A DNA stretch of 64,000 nt from Ptychodera flava (taxonomy: Eukaryota > Hemichordata > Enteropneusta > Ptychoderidae), in NCBI RefSeq assembly GCF_041260155.1, contig NC_091935.1, forward strand, positions 5,263,501 through 5,327,500. Direction: 5' to 3'. The position numbers and the translations under genes are program-made. Positions within the stretch are counted from its first letter, which is position 1; the number at the start of each line of letters is the position of its first letter. Below are positions 58,901 through 64,000 of this stretch, piece after piece. The notes below the pieces were generated by a model that ran no database searches, was not told the origin of the DNA, and worked only from the letters and a program-made list of their open reading frames with translations.

Positions 58901-61523
58901 TTGCCTGCAATGATATGAACATACATTATGACAAATGCACAACTTTTATTTCCCTATCATGTACTTGTACCAACCAATCAGGTTCTACAACATTCTCTTC
59001 CACATTTTCCTGTAAGGTGATCTAACTCTGACACAGAAAACAATACTGCCATCCTCAAAAAATAGGTGACGAAAAGGGTTATGTTATGCTTGGCAACAAA
59101 ATCACCCCCTTCCCCCCCACCAAAAAAAAAAAAAATTCTCTGACTTCAAAACTTGCTGAATTATCCATGAACAGTCCTTTTCTTTCTTTTAACATAATAA
59201 AGCTCAAAATGTTAGAAAACGTAGTGCTGCGATGGTATTTTACCCTTGGATTGCAAAGAGCCTAATATCTACTTGATTTCCTTCTACCTGCCTGTGAAAT
59301 TAAAAACCCACCTATCATAGAAAACAAAACTAAAGTTACTGTACACGTTTTAATTGAACATACCTGTCACATCTAATTTTTGATGATGATTGTGTTACTG
59401 TTGTACAACATTGTTTGGATGACAGTTTGATGTATTGTGCCATAGATCAACTTCAATTCAATTCAATTCTATTACATTTGTCTCTGCTGTACCTAAACAT
59501 TCTTACACCAGGACATCAGGACAGATATATAAACTCACACAGACTTACAATACTTTCCTGATCTGCTGCTTGTGAGCACTCATGAAGTTTTCACATACCT
59601 GGCACAAGACCACTAATTCACTTCCAGGTTCATTACCCATGAAGATAGTTCGGAAGAAAAAATAGTGCAGACCTTGAAGTTTTGATAGCTGCTTGGATGC
59701 TTATTTAGTTTGAACTTTAATGTTAAGTATTTTTGTAAAGATATTTTTCTGCCTGAATCAAAATGCAGACTGTTGTGAATAATGGCTGAAGCATTCTGTG
59801 GTAATATGTGGAGTTCTGAGGCCATAGAAATCATAACAATACGCCTGAATTTTGTCAAAAACACCACTGAGGGCGCTATTTTCATCGCTATCTCAAAGTT
59901 TTCGTGGACTTGCCCACACAAAAAATTCATCAGTAGTCAAGCTGACATTGACCTAACACCTGTCAAGAGGATTCGTGCTGCTGAATGTTTTAAAATAGGA
60001 AAATTGAGCTCAACCGCTACTGTGGTGGCCCATGGGAAATTAATTACTGGTCTTGTGCCACCTTTTTTTGTACAAACTTACGATTTAATGTTTCCCTTAG
60101 AACTTAACATTGGACAGCAACACCGTGAATTTCAATTATCAGCAAATTTTACAAAGTTTCTGTTTTGAATAGTTCCAAAACCTGTACGATAACCCCTCAT
60201 TTTCAATTTTTGATTTTCAAATAGAATGGTTTAAAGTAACCCTAAGCAAAGTGAACGCAAATTGAAAATCTTAGTTTTGAGGTGCATGGTACCTTAACTG
60301 AGTTACAATATCAATGTATATCAACTGGTTCCTATTCCTATTCACCATGACCCACAATTATTATGGGATCTCATTTTGTAGCTTGGTTTGACACTGACCT
60401 GGGCATGAGATGTTCTGTAGTCAAAAGCTGTTAGAAAGAGATTCAAGATGCTGGTTTGATGAGCGATGAGATCTTCCTTCTGCATGGAGGTGATGGAATC
60501 TCTAAGCACACACATCAAAGGACCAATGGAACGCTGTATAGGAATAATAAATGTGAGGTCATCACTTTTCTTTTGTAATCATTACCTTGGTTCACTTACA
60601 CACAATGTACTACAGTACACCCTAGCATTTGCAGTGTTTTTGGAATAATTATTTTTGATGAGTTGTGAGAAGGTAAAACTTCATGTCAATGACACTGTCG
60701 CTCTCATACAGTTTACACCACAAGCTCAAAAGTGTGTGAAAACGGTGAAAATTCTAAAATCCAAAATTTGTCGCTCCCATACAAGTCTTATACATTATGA
60801 GGATTTCATCAAAATTTGCATATATCTACACTATATCATCATCAGGGACTTTGTGTTAAAGAAATTTTAAAGACTTCTGATGAGTAGTTTTGAATATTAA
60901 GATTTTTTACTAAAATACACAGAATTATTCTTAAAAAGTGAAAACTTTGAGATTTCGTCATAATTTCAAGACATCTGAACTTGATCAGGCATCATTTCTG
61001 ACAATGTTGACTGTAGTGGAAGGGTGTTGTTTAGAGGCTGTGAGAGAAATATTGAATGATACTCTGTGAAAGAAGAACGCATAAAAACGGTGTCACTGGG
61101 GCTTTAACATGTACTGCTAATGTTAGCGTTACTACAGAGCCTCCTTCCATAGTAAGTATTATAAATAACTTGTTGAATGACTATGTAAAAGTAGATGCTA
61201 TCTTCTTGTCAATTTGTCAGTCACTTTTGAATTACTGTACACATCTGTATATTTTCATTTTTTTTGCTGCTGAGCACATTACCATTATCACAGAAAATCT
61301 GACAATACGGTAGATGCCATACAATCAACATGCTATGAAGTGTCTAACACTGAAGAACATCTTCACTTACTGCATTAGTTTCGTAAATGCTATGGTAGCA
61401 CTGTGTGATGCACGGCAACAGAACCCTGGCTGAAACTGTGCTGGATAATTTCTGACAGATTGCTTTGAGTCTCAAACTTAACGGGGAACTCTCGTCTGTC
61501 TCCATGGACGACAGAACTGCAAC
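52881..61523 (-). CDS. HEATR1: HEATR1 (UTP10/BAP28), C-terminal eight exons
   Basis: Large HEAT-repeat protein of the small-subunit processome, needed in the nucleolus for pre-18S rRNA processing and rDNA transcription. Exons in transcription order: 61523-61371, 60533-60399, 58904-58800, 57651-57483, 55501-55344, 54766-54608, 54243-54135, 52969-52881. All are GT-AG and join in frame to 358 codons plus TAG. Diagnostic stretches: KPLFFKLYDWA, LKGLFTLFAGH, CLMKPLVDQ, WKPLNYQVLLKTR, VRFAALTVLQE, PETIPFLAELLE and the terminus GESLQKYF, all strongly like the vertebrate HEATR1 C-terminus. Vertebrate HEATR1 has about 2140 residues, so roughly five sixths lies upstream, beyond the window. The gene converges on the amylase gene. 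Confidence 0.93.
54135..54243 (-). CDS. HEATR1: HEATR1 exon
   Basis: Phase 0 in, phase 1 out; VRFAALTVLQEIHHRL to PETIPFLAELLE. Acceptor gtatag, donor gtaggg. The open frame continues past the donor but loses family similarity there. Confidence 0.93.
54608..54766 (-). CDS. HEATR1: HEATR1 exon
   Basis: 53 codons, phase 0-0; IENLQGGAEAYQERIASHL, then WKPLNYQVLLKTR. Acceptor gaccag, donor gtaggt. Confidence 0.93.
55344..55501 (-). CDS. HEATR1: HEATR1 exon
   Basis: Phase 1 in, phase 0 out; DELFFGEDESSEVKSVLLLQ to FECLMKPLVDQ. Acceptor tttacag, donor gtatgt. Confidence 0.92.
56480..57125 (+). mobile_element. LINE 3' fragment in a HEATR1 intron
   Basis: It encodes ENTDIIYKKSQQRLFLLRKL then RSLIESVISFNIVTWYGN, and after a frameshift SGRRYRVPRARRNFYKHSF. 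This is the C-terminal part after the RT seen in many animal LINEs. It ends in a TCTAA tandem tail (about 57105-57125). Opposite in orientation to the host gene. Confidence 0.7.
57483..57651 (-). CDS. HEATR1: HEATR1 exon
   Basis: Phase 0 in, phase 1 out; LYDWATHTDTAKDRLLTFY, then LKGLFTLFAGHIIKH. Acceptor ttctcag, donor gtcaga. Confidence 0.92.
58800..58904 (-). CDS. HEATR1: HEATR1 exon
   Basis: 35 codons, phase 0-0, ASFEEVSSIEGDVIQAFLAL to ATFKPLFFK, a very conserved HEATR1 stretch. Acceptor cattgcag, donor gtgagt. Confidence 0.9.
59601..60059. mobile_element. 459-bp MITE in a HEATR1 intron
   Basis: Ends GGCACAAGACCACTAATT and AATTACTGGTCTTGTGCC are inverse with one mismatch over the first 16 bases. 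ACCT lies outside both ends (59597-59600, 60060-60063), so a short target duplication is likely. A 128-codon open frame crosses the right end and has no recognisable domain. Confidence 0.65.
60399..60533 (-). CDS. HEATR1: HEATR1 exon
   Basis: 45 codons, phase 0-0, RSIGPLMCVLRDSI to FDYRTSHAQ. Matches the HEATR1 segment with a conserved LDFR-type motif. Acceptor ctatacag, donor gtcagt. Confidence 0.85.
60700..61000 (-). repeat. Worn copy of the ~145-bp tandem-unit family
   Basis: Reversed, gatgagtagttttgaa and gtcataatttcaag resemble the actactcatctgatag and ttgaaattatgatgaaatct blocks of the array at 30.5-32.0 kb. Only about two degenerate units; boundaries are uncertain. Confidence 0.4.
61371..61523 (-). 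CDS. HEATR1: HEATR1 exon (first seen)
   Basis: 51 codons, phase 0-0, starting VAVLSSMETDESSPLSLRLK. Acceptor cag before GTTGCAG, donor gtaagt. HEAT-type helices (ICQKLSSTVSARVLLPCITQ). Confidence 0.82.
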
Positions 61524-61650
61524 CTGTATGAAAAGCAAAAAAGGTCAAGCGAAGTCGTCACTTTCGAAAATTGACATGTACAATAGCATTTTCTGCTTAA
61601 CCTCTGTGATTTTGAATTTAACGAGTGAAACAAATGCTTCTTGTGATATT

Positions 61651-64000
61651 TCTTTTTTTTTTTTTTTTTTTTTTATATTTTATAATTTTATTTCGGGAGA
61701 ATTAAGTTTAAACAGAGATCAAAAAAAAGGACGCTGATACATTTACAGAGCAATAAGTACAGTTTAGAGACAAAAAACTAAACCATGGCATTACAGTTGA
61801 GAAGAGACTTTCCCAAGTTACAGATGCTTTACATTATGTTTCAAAATTTTCCCACTTCAGTAAAGCTTTCTCAATACAGTTATTTCTTTTGGAAATATAC
61901 ATTTCAACTCTCTTCATGATTCGCACATTTGTTTTCACAATATTAAAGGATGGGATCCTATTCTTTACCTTGCAGTCGTAAATAGTCTTCTTAGTGACAA
62001 GAATTAGGTGATTCAAAAGTGAGTTAAAAGATGCATCTCCTGAGAGAATTTGTTTGGTCGATAGAGTAGGAGGTGCATCAAGTGCAGAGCCCCATAGGAA
62101 CAAAAAGGTTCTCCATAAAGTTTGCACACATTCACATTCTACAAATAAATGAAGAATGGTCTCGTCAACTTTTTGACAAAAAGTACACAAGTTACTGTTA
62201 ACTCTGGGGGATTCATACGAAGCAAAATACGGTTTGTATAGAGGATATTATGATTTAACTTCCATTGGAACTCTTGTAATTTTGTTTCCATTGTAACTTT
62301 AAATGGCAGTGCAAAGATATGACCCCACTCATCTTTATCTACAGTTAAAAATTGTGAAAAATACAGAATACTCTTTGGGGGAATAACAAAACATGTTGTG
62401 AAAAGTTTTCTAATGGTCTTTAGAGCACATTTTGTCAGTGGCATAATTTTGTTGCTGATTATTACACTAATAGGTAATTCTGGTCTAATTACTTCAACAT
62501 TACATTTCTTCCATTTCGATGGAATTGACTGTAAAATACCTTGCCATTGTAAAAGATGATTAAGATTACAACCCATATCTGATAAATCAATCCATGTTTT
62601 TATATTATTATAACGGTTAAAGATGTCTACAATATACACTATACCCTTGTGGAAGAAAAACTTATCAAAAATTGACTGATTGTTGATACGGATTTCTTTG
62701 TTGTTCCAGATGATTTGTTGTGAAATACCAAAGTTATTACAAGGGTTTATCTCACTCCAAAATTCCAGCATTTCTTTGAAAAAACCTGGTAATTGAACAG
62801 GGAGAAATTTTACACTGTAATTACATCTGAAGATGAGACTGCCACCAAGTGGTTGTAAATAAAAATCCAGAAAAAGTTTCCACGGTAATTTTGTCTCTGA
62901 AATGTAACGCTTAATCCATGAAATTCTAAAAGCTTTGTACAATGCAAAAATGTCTATCATACCTATTCCCCCTTCTCTGATATCACCTATTAATGAGTTC
63001 CTACTGACCCTATCTGGGCCATTCCAAATAAATTTGTGAATAACACTGTTAATTATTTTGATATCTGAGAACATGATAGTAATAAGGTTGAAAATGTACA
63101 GAAACTTTGAGATTATCAATGATTTAACTATTTGGATTTTACCAATTAAAGTAAGCCCTCTGGATCGCCAGTGGCAGAGCAAACGAGAAATAGAGTCGAA
63201 TGGACCTTTAATATTTTTTTATAAGCAGAAGCATGGTTATATGAGAAGAAAATACCGACAATTTTAATTGGGGTGTCAGGCCACCTTATACCAAAGAGTG
63301 CATCCTTTCTATGCCTCCATTTACCGAGCCACATAGCTTCCGTTTTGTTACGATTTATAGAGAGACCAGATGCTAAATGAAAACTGTTTAAAAGAGAAAG
63401 AAGATTCACAGCAGATACTTCGTCTGCCAAAAAACATGTTAAGTCATCTGCAAATGCAGCATTCTTGATTTCCTTGTCAAAGATACTTATACCATGAATA
63501 TTATCATTTTGTCGAAAGGCAGCTAAAAGTACTTCCAACCCAATGATAAAGAGAGCTGGAGATAAGGGGTCTCCCTGACGAACACCTCGCTGTAATTCAA
63601 AATATCCTGTTGAAAGGCCACGGTTAAGTACACAACTAGTTGGATGTGAAAAAAAACATGTATCCAATTTATAAGAGAAGGGCCAAAGTAAATACTTCGA
63701 GAGCTTTATATAAAAATGGCCATTCTAGGCTATCAAAAGCCTTTTCAAAATCTATGGCCATTAGAATACCAGGTAAGTTTTCCATTTTTGTGTACTCCAT
63801 AATACTATCTATAATTCTTACACAGTCACCAATTTGACGACCCTTTATAAAAGCAGACTGGGTCTCATTTATGCAAGATCTTGTCTAAACGTCTAGAAAT
63901 ACATTTTGCACCAATCTTGTAATCAACATTTAAAAGTGTTATGGGCCTCCAGTTTCTAACGAAACGCTTATCCTTTCCTTTTTTTTCAATGAGAGTGATA
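61651..64000 (-). mobile_element. L1/Tx1-type LINE, 3' part, runs off the window
   Basis: On the - strand from 63800: ILMAIDFEKAFDSLEW (RT motif A), GVRQGDPLSPALFIIGLEV, AAFADDLTCFLAD (FADD active site) and GLSINRNKTEAMWLG. Then the L1-type region after the RT (FIWNGPDRVSRNSLIGD, EGGIGMIDI) and a terminal CTFCQKVDETILHLFVEC zinc-like motif (62190-62130). A poly-A tail appears as poly-T at 61651-61673. Frameshifts near 63160-63180 and 62150-62190, and a stop near 63670, show decay. It lies in the HEATR1 intron upstream of the exon at 61523. Confidence 0.9.

Noticed and set aside
59782..60168. 128-codon frame across a MITE border
   Set aside because: It spans the element end into host intron and has no domain; likely chance.

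Overview
The window is eukaryotic, AT-rich and very repeat-dense. It holds spliced genes with GT-AG introns, chloride-dependent animal-type alpha-amylase residues, a receptor tyrosine kinase with EGF-like and HYR modules, and a HEATR1 (UTP10/BAP28) gene. It also holds many non-LTR retrotransposons, including a CR1-like one with a 2A-like motif, and long tetranucleotide microsatellites. Together these suggest an invertebrate animal, most likely a marine invertebrate deuterostome (hemichordate, echinoderm or cephalochordate). The species cannot be fixed from the sequence alone.

Layout. (1) About 0.7-36.9 kb, + strand: a receptor tyrosine kinase gene whose 5' end lies outside the window or is unrecognised. 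Fourteen exons from 1719 to 36865 join in frame: an unrecognised ectodomain, two EGF-like domains, a HYR domain, one transmembrane helix and a complete kinase domain. Its introns are packed with repeats: fold-back elements, MITEs, four LINE copies, a 21-bp minisatellite, two arrays of about 150-bp tandem units and long tetranucleotide tracts. (2) 36.9-43.3 kb: intergenic, with a large microsatellite and two copies of a 210-bp MITE. (3) 43.3-51.4 kb, + strand: a three-exon alpha-amylase gene with a signal peptide, all catalytic and chloride-ligand residues, and an extra C-terminal domain of about 195 residues. Its second intron is mostly a 3.8-kb PIF/Harbinger-like element that lies 4 bp inside the splice donor. 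(4) 52.9-61.5 kb, - strand: the last eight exons (358 codons) of HEATR1, convergent with the amylase gene. Its introns hold a LINE fragment, a MITE and, upstream of the first visible exon, the 3' end of an L1/Tx1-type LINE that runs off the window.

The three host genes have unrelated roles: cell-surface signalling, starch digestion, and ribosome biogenesis in the nucleolus. There is no operon logic. Most of the sequence is transposon-derived. The exon joins were checked by reading frame and splice phase by hand; family assignments come from recognised motifs, not from a database search.
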